9,061 nucleotides of DNA from an uncultured Flammeovirgaceae bacterium (GTDB lineage Bacteria; Bacteroidota; Bacteroidia; Cytophagales; Cyclobacteriaceae): contig CAMPJM010000139.1 in NCBI GenBank assembly GCA_946886805.1, positions 1 to 9,061 of the forward strand, given 5' to 3'. This document shows, in pieces, positions 1 through 7,595 of the stretch (position 1 is its first letter; each line of letters opens with the position of its first letter). The translations under genes and the position numbers were made by a program. The notes below the pieces were generated by a model that searched no databases, was not told the DNA's origin, and saw only the letters and a list, made by a program, of their open reading frames with translations.

Positions 1-46
1 AAAAGCAACATAGTAGCCATTGGGCTAAGTGCTTTTATAATTTTTA
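1..46 (+). terminator. Terminator-like hairpin at the left edge
   Basis: An outer stem pairs AAAAGC (1-6) with GCTTTT (31-36). It extends by A-C/G-T pairs with one bulged A. An inner stem pairs TAGCC (14-18) with GGCTA (23-27) around an ATTG loop. The 3' side runs into ATAATTTTTATG, which is T-rich. This resembles an intrinsic terminator for a gene ending left of the window, or a two-way terminator, since the 5' arm begins with A residues. The stem is interrupted and AT-rich, and the window edge hides what lies upstream, so the call is tentative. Confidence 0.35.
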
Positions 47-140
47 TGATACTGTTCATCATATACCAATTTTAGTGCTGTATAAAAACAGGACTACTGA
101 ATTTTTATTCCAACTAAAAAAATACCCCAATGACAAAAAA

Positions 141-180
141 AATTCTACTAAAAAAAGCAATCGATTGCGAATTCTACTAA
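141..180 (+). repeat. 11-bp direct repeat bracketing the palindrome
   Basis: AATTCTACTAA occurs exactly at 141-151 and again at 170-180, a period of 29 bp, with the 157-168 palindrome between the copies. The flanking bases differ on both sides, so the identity is limited to these 11 bases. Possible roles are paired binding sites for a response regulator (hybrid two-component regulators often bind direct repeats) or a local duplication. Function is unproven. Confidence 0.55.
157..168. promoter_or_regulatory. Perfect 12-bp palindrome, possible LacI-type operator
   Basis: GCAATCGATTGC is a perfect palindrome centred on a CG step, about 90 bp upstream of the susC-like start codon. Even-length palindromes with a central CG are typical of LacI-family operators, and LacI-type regulators do control some Bacteroidota carbohydrate loci. 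It is flanked by two copies of an 11-bp direct repeat. No regulator gene lies in the window, so the protein that would bind is unknown. A chance palindrome of this length is unlikely but possible in a region this size. Confidence 0.4.
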
Positions 181-182
181 CT

Positions 183-214
183 CATTAAATCACTAAATCA
201 CTAATTCATTAAAT
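183..214 (+). repeat. Four imperfect 8-bp tandem repeats in the leader
   Basis: The units are CATTAAAT, CACTAAAT, CACTAATT and CATTAAAT, directly adjacent, and followed by a decayed CATACAAC. They end about 43 bp before the susC-like ATG. They contain almost no G and would give an unstructured 5' untranslated region. This could be a translation-enhancing A-rich leader, a degraded short tandem repeat, or phased regulator sites. Confidence 0.55.
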
Positions 215-257
215 CATACAACCACAATATTTAAACTTTAAACTAATATAAAAACCT

Positions 258-3200
258 ATGAAAAATTATTACTACTGTTTTTGCCGCTTCTTTTTGATAA
301 TGCTGGCGGCATTATTTTCCGGAGACTTGTACGCACAAGACTTTACGGTAAGCGGAACTGTAACGGATTTTGCCACAGGAGAGGCTTTGCCCGGTGTAAA
401 TGTTGTATTGAAAGGAACAACTACAGGAACTGTTACTGACGTTAATGGCCAGTATCAGTTGTCTGTGCCTGATGCTGATGCGACTTTGATTTTCTCGTCT
501 GTGGGTTTTACCTCAGAAGAAATACCCCTGCAAAACAGGTCTGTAGTGGATGTAAATCTCATGCAGGATATTCAGTCTTTGTCTGAGGTCATAGTGGTAG
601 GATACGGTGTTCAAAGAAAAAGTGATGTGACTGGGGCGGTATCTTCAGTTTCTGCAGAGGAAATTAATCAATATCCTAATATCGGCGCCACGCAGGCTTT
701 GCAGGGCCGAGCAGCAGGGGTAACCATTACCAGTAGCAACGGGGAGCCCGGTGCTAACCCCAGGATTCGTATTAGAGGAGGTTCCTCTATTAACGCAAGT
801 AGTAATCCTTTATATGTTGTAGATGGATTTGCCGGAGCAACGCCACCACCTCCAGGAGATATTGCGTCGATAGAAATTCTAAAAGATGCTTCTGCCACTG
901 CTATTTATGGTTCAAGGGGTGCCAATGGAGTAGTTTTAATAACTACAAAACAGGGTACTGCCGGAAAAACAAAAGTTGAATTACAGACATCCTACTCTAT
1001 ACAGGAAGTTGGGAAAAAGCTGGATCTGTTGAATGGGGAACAATTTGCAGCGTTAATGAATGAAATTTATGCTGACAACAGGTATCCCGATACTGGATCT
1101 TATGGAAAGGGAACAGACTGGCAAGATGAAATTTTTAGACAGGGAGCATTACAAAATTACCAGTTATCAGCTTCTGGGGGAACCGAAAATATAAATTTCT
1201 ATGCCTCCTTAAATTACTTCGGACAAGATGGTATCATCATCAATTCAGACTATTCAAGATTGTCTGCACTTACGAATCTTGATTTCAAAGCTTCAGAAAA
1301 GGTAAAAATTGGTACTAAATTATTGATTAACCGTACCACCCGAAATGGTGTAAGAACCCAGGAAACCAGCGGTGGTTCAAATGCTGCGGGTGTTATCGGC
1401 TCTGCTTTACGCTTTTCACCAATTTTAGGAATATTTGACGAGAATGGCGATTTTACCAGGTCAGATGTAGGTGATCCCATCGATAATCCTGTCGCAGTTG
1501 CAACACAACGTGAAAATGAAAGCGTAAACGACCTTTTTCAAGGGAATATTTATGCTGAAATCGATTTATGGGAAGGATTGAATTTCCGTACCACTTTGGG
1601 AATTCAAACCAATAATAACCGAACTGGCATTTTTGTACCCACTACACTTAATGAAGGCAACAACACTGGTGGAACTGCAAGAATAGTTTCAGAAAAGAAC
1701 ACCAATATCATCAATGAAAATTATTTTACCTATAACAAAACCTTTAATACCATTCACACGCTTGGAGCTATGGCAGGATATTCCTACCAATCATACAGAG
1801 GAGAAGATTGGGATGCAGAAAACAGGAGCCTGATTTCAAATGCCATTTCTTATTGGAATTTAGGGGCAGGTTCAAGCTATCAGGGACCCTCTTCCGGATT
1901 AACGGATTGGGTAATGTCGTCATTCTATGGCCGTTTAAATTATAATTTTAGTGATCGTTACCTTTTAACTTTTACAGGAAGGTATGACGGCTCCTCCCGA
2001 TTCGGAACCAATAACAAATGGGCATTCTTCCCTTCCGGTGCTTTTGCCTGGATATTGACAGAAGAGCAATTTATGCAAGGAATACTTGACCCGGTAAGTA
2101 ATTTAAAATTGAGAGCAAGTTATGGAATAACAGGAAACACTGAAATTGGGTCATACCAGTCCCTTGCCAGATTCTCATCCACATTTACAGTCATTGGTGG
2201 CAATCCTTTGAATGCGGTGAGACCTACAGAGGTGCAAAATCCGGATTTGACCTGGGAAAGCACGCAACAGACAAATATTGGCCTGGATCTGGGTTTGTTT
2301 ACCAATAGGGTTAATTTAACAGTAGACTACTATTATAAGAAGACAGTTGATCTGCTTTACAGACTTCCATTACCTCCTTACTCAGGCTATAGCAGTTCAC
2401 TTCAGAATATCGGAAGCCTGGAAAATAAAGGATGGGAATTCAGCTTGAATACTGTAAATACAGAAGGTGCTTTTGCTTGGACTACAGATTTTAATATCAC
2501 ATTTAATAAAAATAAAATTCTTAGTTTACCACAAGGAGAAATAATTGAATCAGCTGTTCCTGGTCATTTGTTAAATACACAATCGCACATTATCAGAGAA
2601 GGCGCGCCTGTTGGGTCGTTCTACGGATATATTTATGACGGAATCTATCAGGAGGGGGATAATTTTGATGCAGAATCAGCAAAATCTCCCGGGGATGTTA
2701 AGTACAGGGATATAAACGGTCGGGACGAAAATAACGAGTTGACCGGCCTTCCTGATGGTAAGGTAAATAATGATGACCGCACGATTATCGGAAATCCTCA
2801 TCCTGATTTCACTTTTGGGTTCAACAATGATTTTCGCTTTAGAAACTTTGATCTGAATATCTTTTTCCAGGGCAGCGTAGGGAATGATATGCTTAATATT
2901 TCCCGTATGGAATCAGAGTGGATGTCTGGAAAGAGCAATGCTTCCATCGCCGCCCTCGATCGTTGGACACCAACCAACACCGATACCGATATTCCAAGAG
3001 CAAGCATTAACAACTCCAATGCAGTTTCTACCCGATGGATTGAAGATGGCAGTTATATAAGGTTGAAGAATATTTCTTTGGGATATAATTTACCTGCTTC
3101 CATTGCTGAGCAATTTAAGATTAGAACATTAAGGGTTTTTGTCAGTGCCCAAAACCTCCTCACCATTACCGACTATACCGGATATGATCCTGAGGTAAGT

Positions 3201-3290
3201 TATAGAGATTCTAACAGAAATTTAGGTATGGATTATGGAAGCTACCCCAATGTGAAATCCTACACTGTAGGACTAAACATAGGCTTTTAA
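258..3290 (+). CDS. SusC/RagA-family TonB-dependent outer-membrane transporter
   Basis: This 1010-residue protein is a full-length SusC-type transporter that imports oligosaccharides across the outer membrane, driven by TonB. Residues 1-27 are a signal peptide ending LYAQ. Residues about 28-105 form a carboxypeptidase-D regulatory-like domain (VSGTVTD, ALPGVNV, GTVTDVNGQYQLSV). A TonB box follows near 109-117 (SEVIVVGYG). The plug spans about 120-235 and contains LQGRAAGV, NPRIRIRGG, PLYVVDG and EILKDASATAIYGSRGANGV. The rest is a beta-barrel ending in the terminal Phe of LNIGF. There is no STN domain before the carboxypeptidase-like domain, so it is not of the type that signals to an anti-sigma factor. 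The plug carries a run of four prolines (196-199) where family members usually have a short Asn/Asp-rich turn. The start at 258 gives a normal signal peptide. It is followed by its susD partner. The ligand cannot be read from sequence; a uronic-acid oligosaccharide is inferred from the neighbours. Confidence 0.97.
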   Translation: MKNYYYCFCRFFLIMLAALFSGDLYAQDFTVSGTVTDFATGEALPGVNVVLKGTTTGTVTDVNGQYQLSVPDADATLIFSSVGFTSEEIPLQNRSVVDVNLMQDIQSLSEVIVVGYGVQRKSDVTGAVSSVSAEEINQYPNIGATQALQGRAAGVTITSSNGEPGANPRIRIRGGSSINASSNPLYVVDGFAGATPPPPGDIASIEILKDASATAIYGSRGANGVVLITTKQGTAGKTKVELQTSYSIQEVGKKLDLLNGEQFAALMNEIYADNRYPDTGSYGKGTDWQDEIFRQGALQNYQLSASGGTENINFYASLNYFGQDGIIINSDYSRLSALTNLDFKASEKVKIGTKLLINRTTRNGVRTQETSGGSNAAGVIGSALRFSPILGIFDENGDFTRSDVGDPIDNPVAVATQRENESVNDLFQGNIYAEIDLWEGLNFRTTLGIQTNNNRTGIFVPTTLNEGNNTGGTARIVSEKNTNIINENYFTYNKTFNTIHTLGAMAGYSYQSYRGEDWDAENRSLISNAISYWNLGAGSSYQGPSSGLTDWVMSSFYGRLNYNFSDRYLLTFTGRYDGSSRFGTNNKWAFFPSGAFAWILTEEQFMQGILDPVSNLKLRASYGITGNTEIGSYQSLARFSSTFTVIGGNPLNAVRPTEVQNPDLTWESTQQTNIGLDLGLFTNRVNLTVDYYYKKTVDLLYRLPLPPYSGYSSSLQNIGSLENKGWEFSLNTVNTEGAFAWTTDFNITFNKNKILSLPQGEIIESAVPGHLLNTQSHIIREGAPVGSFYGYIYDGIYQEGDNFDAESAKSPGDVKYRDINGRDENNELTGLPDGKVNNDDRTIIGNPHPDFTFGFNNDFRFRNFDLNIFFQGSVGNDMLNISRMESEWMSGKSNASIAALDRWTPTNTDTDIPRASINNSNAVSTRWIEDGSYIRLKNISLGYNLPASIAEQFKIRTLRVFVSAQNLLTITDYTGYDPEVSYRDSNRNLGMDYGSYPNVKSYTVGLNIGF

Positions 3291-3392
3291 TCCGACGAGC
3301 TCAATTAAGAACTGGGACAATCTAAACTAAAAAATAAAAATGGATAAAGCATTCAGTCACTACTAAATGCCAAACCTTAAAAACATATACGT
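3291..3392 (+). other. susC-susD intergenic spacer, 102 bp
   Basis: This gap is longer than the short gaps often seen between susC and susD genes. It is A-rich around CTAAACTAAAAAATAAAA. It contains an eight-codon open frame at 3340-3366 (MDKAFSHY) with an A-rich run before its ATG. An 8-bp palindrome ATACGTAT (3387-3394) runs into the susD start codon. I see no terminator and no consensus promoter, so co-transcription with the transporter gene is the default reading. Confidence 0.4.
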
Positions 3393-4874
3393 ATGAAAAC
3401 GAACATCAAAATATTTCTAAGTGCCTTACTGCTTCTTACGGGTGCATGTACAGAATTGGATGAGGAGCCAATTGGACTTTTAGCTCCCGAAAGCTTCTTT
3501 AAAACTGCTCAGGATGCAGAAGCAGCAGTGTTGTCAGGTTATGGTCTCATGGCCAGAGAACAATATTATGGCAGAATGTTACCCATGACACTTCAATTGC
3601 TGAGTGATATGGCCACCATTGGAGACCAGGGCACGGCTGCAAGTAGAAGGCAGCTCGACGGATTTATTTTTGACGCTGGAAACAACAATATAGAATTTGT
3701 GTGGAATAGCGCCTATGAGATTATCGGCTCTGCAAATGCTGCCATGGAAGGAATTAAATTAGTGGAGATGGACGAAGCCAAGCGTAATGCTTTAGATGCT
3801 GAGGCCAGGACGATTCGTGCTTTGGCTTATTATCATCTTGTGCAACTGTTTGGGGAGGTGCCATTGATCGATTACTTTATTGATACTCCAGAGGAAGTAG
3901 AAGCAGTAAAAGTAATGGCTAAAAGTTCTGTAGTAGATATTTACAACTTGATTATTAAAGATTTGGAGGAGACCTACAATGCGCTTCCCAATTCATATCC
4001 CGGTGAAATCAGGTCGCGTGCAACCAAAGGGGCAGCTTTAACTTTATTAGCTTCAACTCATTTGACATTAGGCAATTGGGAAAAAGCAGCCGAGTATTCC
4101 CAACTGGTAATCAATAATAGAGGCGACTATGGTTATAGACTGATGGACGATTATAATGATTTGTGGGATGCAACAGCAGGTGATGTTGATGAGCATATCT
4201 GGACAGTCGATTTTCTCGGACAGGTGACTGCTCCAGACAAAATCAATGCCGATTATACGGCTGCCATGACTGGCGTGAGGGGTTCTTTAATGGAAGGCTG
4301 GAGCGTTGTAGTGGCGTCACCGGGAGTTTATGACAGTTTTGAGGATGAGGATTTAAGAAAGTCAGTGACCTTTATTACGGAGTGGGAACATGCAGACGGA
4401 ATGAGGCAATGGACAGAATTTCAGGATCCTTATATTCATACCGGGAAATGGTGTCGGTTCCCAGGTAATTCCCAATCTACGGGAGCAATTTCTGATCATA
4501 ATTATACTGTATTCAGATATGCAGAAGTATTACTGATCGCTGCTGAAGCAATTAACGAAGCGTCCGGGCCTAATGCTGAGGCATATGATTACATCAACGA
4601 GGTTAGGAGGAGAGCAGGGTTTACTGAAGATTTGGAAAGCCTTGACCAAGACGAGTTTCGTACCGCAGTGAGAGCAGAGCGTCGCCTGGAACTGGCATTT
4701 GAGTGGAAAAGATGGTATGACCTGAAAAGATGGGATATGGTGCAGGAAGCCTTTACTGCGGCGGATTCATTCGAACCAAGAACCAATGTTCAGGCACATC
4801 ATGCGCTTCTACCTATTCCGCAAGCCGAACTTTCAAGAAACGAAAATTTATTGCCTCAAAATACAGGCTATTAA
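3393..4874 (+). CDS. SusD/RagB-family surface glycan-binding lipoprotein
   Basis: This 493-residue protein is the lipoprotein partner of the preceding transporter. It caps the barrel on the cell surface and binds the incoming glycan. The signal peptide ends in LLTGAC with Cys19 as the lipidation site. The acidic residues just after it (TELDEEP) resemble a Bacteroidota lipoprotein export signal for surface display. The N-terminal SusD-like domain covers about 20-230 and includes the TPR-like helix RTIRALAYYHLVQLFGEVP (139-157). The SusD C-terminal domain follows, with NYTVFRYAEVLLIAAEAIN (370-388), YINEVRRRAG, RAERRLELAFEWKRWYDLKRW and the usual ending ALLPIPQAEL...NPGY-like, here LLPQNTGY. 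Length and order are normal for the family and nothing appears broken. The aromatic residues that bind the glycan cannot be assigned without a structure. The start is the only one that gives a proper lipoprotein signal. Confidence 0.97.
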   Translation: MKTNIKIFLSALLLLTGACTELDEEPIGLLAPESFFKTAQDAEAAVLSGYGLMAREQYYGRMLPMTLQLLSDMATIGDQGTAASRRQLDGFIFDAGNNNIEFVWNSAYEIIGSANAAMEGIKLVEMDEAKRNALDAEARTIRALAYYHLVQLFGEVPLIDYFIDTPEEVEAVKVMAKSSVVDIYNLIIKDLEETYNALPNSYPGEIRSRATKGAALTLLASTHLTLGNWEKAAEYSQLVINNRGDYGYRLMDDYNDLWDATAGDVDEHIWTVDFLGQVTAPDKINADYTAAMTGVRGSLMEGWSVVVASPGVYDSFEDEDLRKSVTFITEWEHADGMRQWTEFQDPYIHTGKWCRFPGNSQSTGAISDHNYTVFRYAEVLLIAAEAINEASGPNAEAYDYINEVRRRAGFTEDLESLDQDEFRTAVRAERRLELAFEWKRWYDLKRWDMVQEAFTAADSFEPRTNVQAHHALLPIPQAELSRNENLLPQNTGY

Positions 4875-4921
4875 AAAGATATAAGGATCAGTTGTAATAA
4901 TTGATGAGGTGAGGGTGTAGA

Positions 4922-7489
4922 ATGTTTTTTAAGATTGATAATATGATTAGCAATAAATTTCGGGAACCATTCATAATGGTCCTTAGGTATATGAGTGTTT
5001 CATTTCTGTTGGTTTTCCTGGGCAATTCATTAATTGCCCAGGAAGCTTCCGACAAAAAGCGGCTTAATTCAGGCTGGGAGGTTGTTAAAGGTGATTTGGG
5101 AGGCATTTGGGAAGCAGTAAGACCTGTAGAAAAAGGGTCACCTCAAAGTGTACCTCGTTGGGAAAAGGTAAGCCTGCCACACAGCTTTAACGCAACCGAT
5201 GCTGTTGATCCGGATGTGAATTATTATCAGGGGCCAGGGTGGTACCGTACAATCATTGATATTGATAATCCGCATAAAAATGGCAGAACCCTGTTGCATT
5301 TTGAAGGAGCGGGACAAAAAACAGAAGTGTATGTGTATACTACCAAAGTAGGCAGTCATGTAGGGGGCTATGATGAATGGACAGTAGACATTACAGAGGC
5401 AGTCGAAGATTTTAAGAAAACTGCTGCGTATGAAGGGCAGTTTGAAGGGCAGATTCCAATCTCCATCAGATGCGATAATTCCAGAGACCTTGAGATGATC
5501 CCTTCTGACCTTTCTGATTTTAATCTTTACGGAGGAATTTACAGATACCTGAACCTGGTTTTTGTTCCCACACTTTCGATCGACAAGATTTTTGCAAGCG
5601 CATCGGTAGACAAAGCCGGCAAAGAAGGACAGTTAAATATCAGAACCCGGTTTTTAAATCCGGAAAACCTTTTGGCATCTGAAGTTGCGGTGCGGGTAAT
5701 TGACCCTCAGGGAAAGGTGGTAAAGCAACATACGCTGCAACCCAAATCCATGGCAAAGGAAATGGAAATCTGGACGACAAGTATCAAGAAGCCCCGGCTA
5801 TGGTCACCCGCTGATCCTGCTTTGTACAGGGTTGAGGTAACCGTCAATTCTCCTGAAGGCTCCCATACCGTTAGCGAAAATGTCGGCTTTCGTCATTTCG
5901 AATTTGTTAAAAAAGGACCGTTTCATTTAAATGGAAAAAGGTTGTTGTTAAGAGGAACACATCGACATGAAGACCATGCAGGAGTTGCCAATGCCATGAC
6001 GGAAGATCAGATGCGTACAGAAATGCTGCTGATGAAGGACATAGGGATCAATTTTATTAGGCTTGGCCATTATCAGCAATCACGTATTATTTTAGACCTA
6101 TGTGATAGTCTGGGAATTTTAGTTTGGGAAGAAATTCCATGGTGTAGAGGAGGATTAGGAGGGGAAATTTACAAGACCCAGGCAAAGCGCATGCTCACAA
6201 ACATGATTGAGCAGCATTATAACCATCCATCCATTATCATTTGGGGGTTGGGAAATGAAAATGACTGGCCGGGAGATTTTGCAGCGTTTGACAAAGAAAA
6301 GATCCGGAATTTTATGGGGATATTAGATGACCTCTCACACGAACTGGATCCATCCCGCAAAACTGCCATTCGCAGGTGTGACTTTTGTAAAGACGAAGTG
6401 GATGTTTATTCGCCATCTATCTGGGCTGGTTGGTATCGTGGCCATTACAGAGAATACAAAGAAGTCTCAGAAAGGGAATTCAATAAGGTAGATCATTTTC
6501 TGCATGTTGAATGGGGCGGAGACAGTCATGCCAGGCGTCATTCCGAGGATCCGGACAAGGCATTGGGGAAAATACAAACAGGTGGGGGAGCGGATGAAAG
6601 AGCAGGTGATGCTTCTTTGTATGGAGGTTCTTCCCGTGTCTCAAAAGATGGTGACTGGAGTGAAAGTTATATATGTAATCTTATAGACTGGCACTTAAAG
6701 GAGCAGGAAACTATGCCTTGGCTAACGGGGACAGCTTACTGGCCTTTTAAGGATTTTTCCACCCCTGTAAGGCCGGAAAATCCTGTGCCGTACATGAATC
6801 AGAAAGGAATCATAGAAAGAGACTTTACCAAAAAAGAATCTTACTATGTGTTTCAGTCTTACTGGACAGAAAAACCAATGGCGCATATTTATGGGCATTC
6901 CTGGCCGGTTCGCTGGGGTGATAAAGGGGAGGAAAAGATGATCAAAGTGTACTCCAATTGTGAAGAGGCGGAGTTGTTTGTGAATGGACAAAGCAGGGGT
7001 ACCAAAAAACGCAATAGTCAGGACTTCCCTGCAGCGGGCTTGCGATGGATGGTGGTGTTAAATGAGGGGCAAAATGATGTAAAGGTAGTTGCCAGAAAAG
7101 GTAAAGTAACAGTGACAGATGAAATTTCTTTTGACTACCAAACCGAAAAATGGGGAGCGCCTTCAAAAATGACCCTTGAAAAACTTGCTGAACAAAATGA
7201 TACTGTTACGGTAGAGGTGAAAGTTTTTGACAATAAGGGAATCCAATGTTTGGATGCAGATCAATTTGTGCGGTTTGCGTTAGTTGGAGATGGCGAATTG
7301 ATCAAAAATCAGGGAACGTCGAGAGGTTCTGAAAAAGTGCAACTGTACAATGGCAGGGCAATTATTAGTGCTAAAACCAATGGCGGGGAAAGCACGATAA
7401 GCGTAGAATCCAAAGGGTTACCTACGGTCTTTTTTGACATTAAAACTGGCGAAAACAAAGCTACCGGGCAATTGATAGAATTTGAATAA
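4922..7489 (+). CDS. Secreted glycoside hydrolase family 2 exo-glycosidase (beta-glucuronidase or beta-galactosidase type)
   Basis: This 855-residue enzyme should release a beta-linked sugar from the non-reducing end of PUL oligosaccharides, probably in the periplasm. The signal peptide hydrophobic core is about 24-40 (ending LIAQ). The start at 4922 follows a GAGGTGAGGG stretch; ATG at 4976 (Met19) would give a more compact signal peptide and is a real alternative. The GH2 sugar-binding jelly roll is about 45-215 (VSLPHSFNATD, YYQGPGWYR, HVGGYDEWTVDIT). An Ig-like domain covers about 218-325, and the TIM barrel about 330-655. The predicted acid/base is Glu446 (WGLGNEND) and the predicted nucleophile Glu530 (HVEWGGDSHARRH). 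A DUF4982-type domain (about 670-738) and a GH2 C-terminal Ig-like domain (about 748-840) follow. An N-x-K triad (Asn626-Gln627-Lys628) sits where E. coli beta-glucuronidase has its carboxylate-binding Asn-Lys-Lys, but similar motifs occur in other Bacteroidota GH2 enzymes, so specificity stays open. Cys486 and Cys489 form CxxC in the barrel. The gene lies 47 bp after susD. Confidence 0.93.
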   Translation: MFFKIDNMISNKFREPFIMVLRYMSVSFLLVFLGNSLIAQEASDKKRLNSGWEVVKGDLGGIWEAVRPVEKGSPQSVPRWEKVSLPHSFNATDAVDPDVNYYQGPGWYRTIIDIDNPHKNGRTLLHFEGAGQKTEVYVYTTKVGSHVGGYDEWTVDITEAVEDFKKTAAYEGQFEGQIPISIRCDNSRDLEMIPSDLSDFNLYGGIYRYLNLVFVPTLSIDKIFASASVDKAGKEGQLNIRTRFLNPENLLASEVAVRVIDPQGKVVKQHTLQPKSMAKEMEIWTTSIKKPRLWSPADPALYRVEVTVNSPEGSHTVSENVGFRHFEFVKKGPFHLNGKRLLLRGTHRHEDHAGVANAMTEDQMRTEMLLMKDIGINFIRLGHYQQSRIILDLCDSLGILVWEEIPWCRGGLGGEIYKTQAKRMLTNMIEQHYNHPSIIIWGLGNENDWPGDFAAFDKEKIRNFMGILDDLSHELDPSRKTAIRRCDFCKDEVDVYSPSIWAGWYRGHYREYKEVSEREFNKVDHFLHVEWGGDSHARRHSEDPDKALGKIQTGGGADERAGDASLYGGSSRVSKDGDWSESYICNLIDWHLKEQETMPWLTGTAYWPFKDFSTPVRPENPVPYMNQKGIIERDFTKKESYYVFQSYWTEKPMAHIYGHSWPVRWGDKGEEKMIKVYSNCEEAELFVNGQSRGTKKRNSQDFPAAGLRWMVVLNEGQNDVKVVARKGKVTVTDEISFDYQTEKWGAPSKMTLEKLAEQNDTVTVEVKVFDNKGIQCLDADQFVRFALVGDGELIKNQGTSRGSEKVQLYNGRAIISAKTNGGESTISVESKGLPTVFFDIKTGENKATGQLIEFE

Positions 7490-7594
7490 CAGCAATTGAC
7501 AATCTTCGAATTTTTATTTGCTTTTAAAATAAAAGGACGTTCTACAATGCAGGGTATAAAAAAAAATGTTATTAAACGGAATAAACAATAGATA
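7490..7594 (+). other. Intergenic spacer before the PL38-like gene, 105 bp
   Basis: This AT-rich gap has a weak hairpin CTTTTA-AAA-TAAAAG (7521-7535), which is all A/T inside and not followed by a convincing T-run. A run of nine A residues (7558-7566) precedes a short open frame at 7566-7595, whose stop codon overlaps the next gene's ATG. No consensus promoter or Shine-Dalgarno sequence is visible. Transcriptional read-through from the GH2 gene is the default assumption. Confidence 0.4.
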
Positions 7595-7595
7595 A
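7566..7595 (+). CDS. Nine-codon upstream open frame overlapping the PL38-like start
   Basis: ATG at 7566 opens a nine-residue frame, MLLNGINNR, whose stop TAA (7593-7595) overlaps the ATG of the PL38-like gene in the arrangement TAATG. This would permit translational coupling, with ribosomes finishing the short frame and restarting one base back. An alternative is that it is the displaced n-region of the next gene's signal peptide. That next protein begins without any basic residue, and NNR is the sort of charged stretch that is missing. A frame this short can also arise by chance. Confidence 0.25.
   Translation: MLLNGINNR

Larger units (their letters stand above)
47..257 (+). promoter_or_regulatory. 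Non-coding leader upstream of the susC-like gene
   Basis: This stretch is strongly AT-rich and has no credible open reading frame. It should hold the promoter and the 5' untranslated region of the PUL operon. I found no match to the Bacteroidota -7 element TAnnTTTG; the string TTTG does not occur here on the + strand. Visible structure consists of an inverted repeat (TATGAT 45-50 with ATCATA 58-63), a palindrome within a direct repeat (141-180), an octamer-like repeat run (183-214), and a doubled TTTAAAC shortly before the start codon. The last 20 bases before the ATG are A-rich with no Shine-Dalgarno sequence, which is usual in this phylum. Confidence 0.5.

Noticed and set aside
21..40. TTGGGC and TATAAT as a sigma-70 style promoter
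   Set aside because: The spacing is only about 10 bases and TATAAT sits in the T-rich tail of the hairpin. Bacteroidota promoters use a different -7 element.
6504..6686. Plus-strand 60-codon frame inside the GH2 gene
   Set aside because: It lies wholly within the conserved catalytic region of GH2 in another frame, with no domain signal.
7521..7535. CTTTTA-AAA-TAAAAG hairpin as a terminator after GH2
   Set aside because: The stem is nearly all A/T with a 3-base loop and no following T-run, so it is too weak to call.
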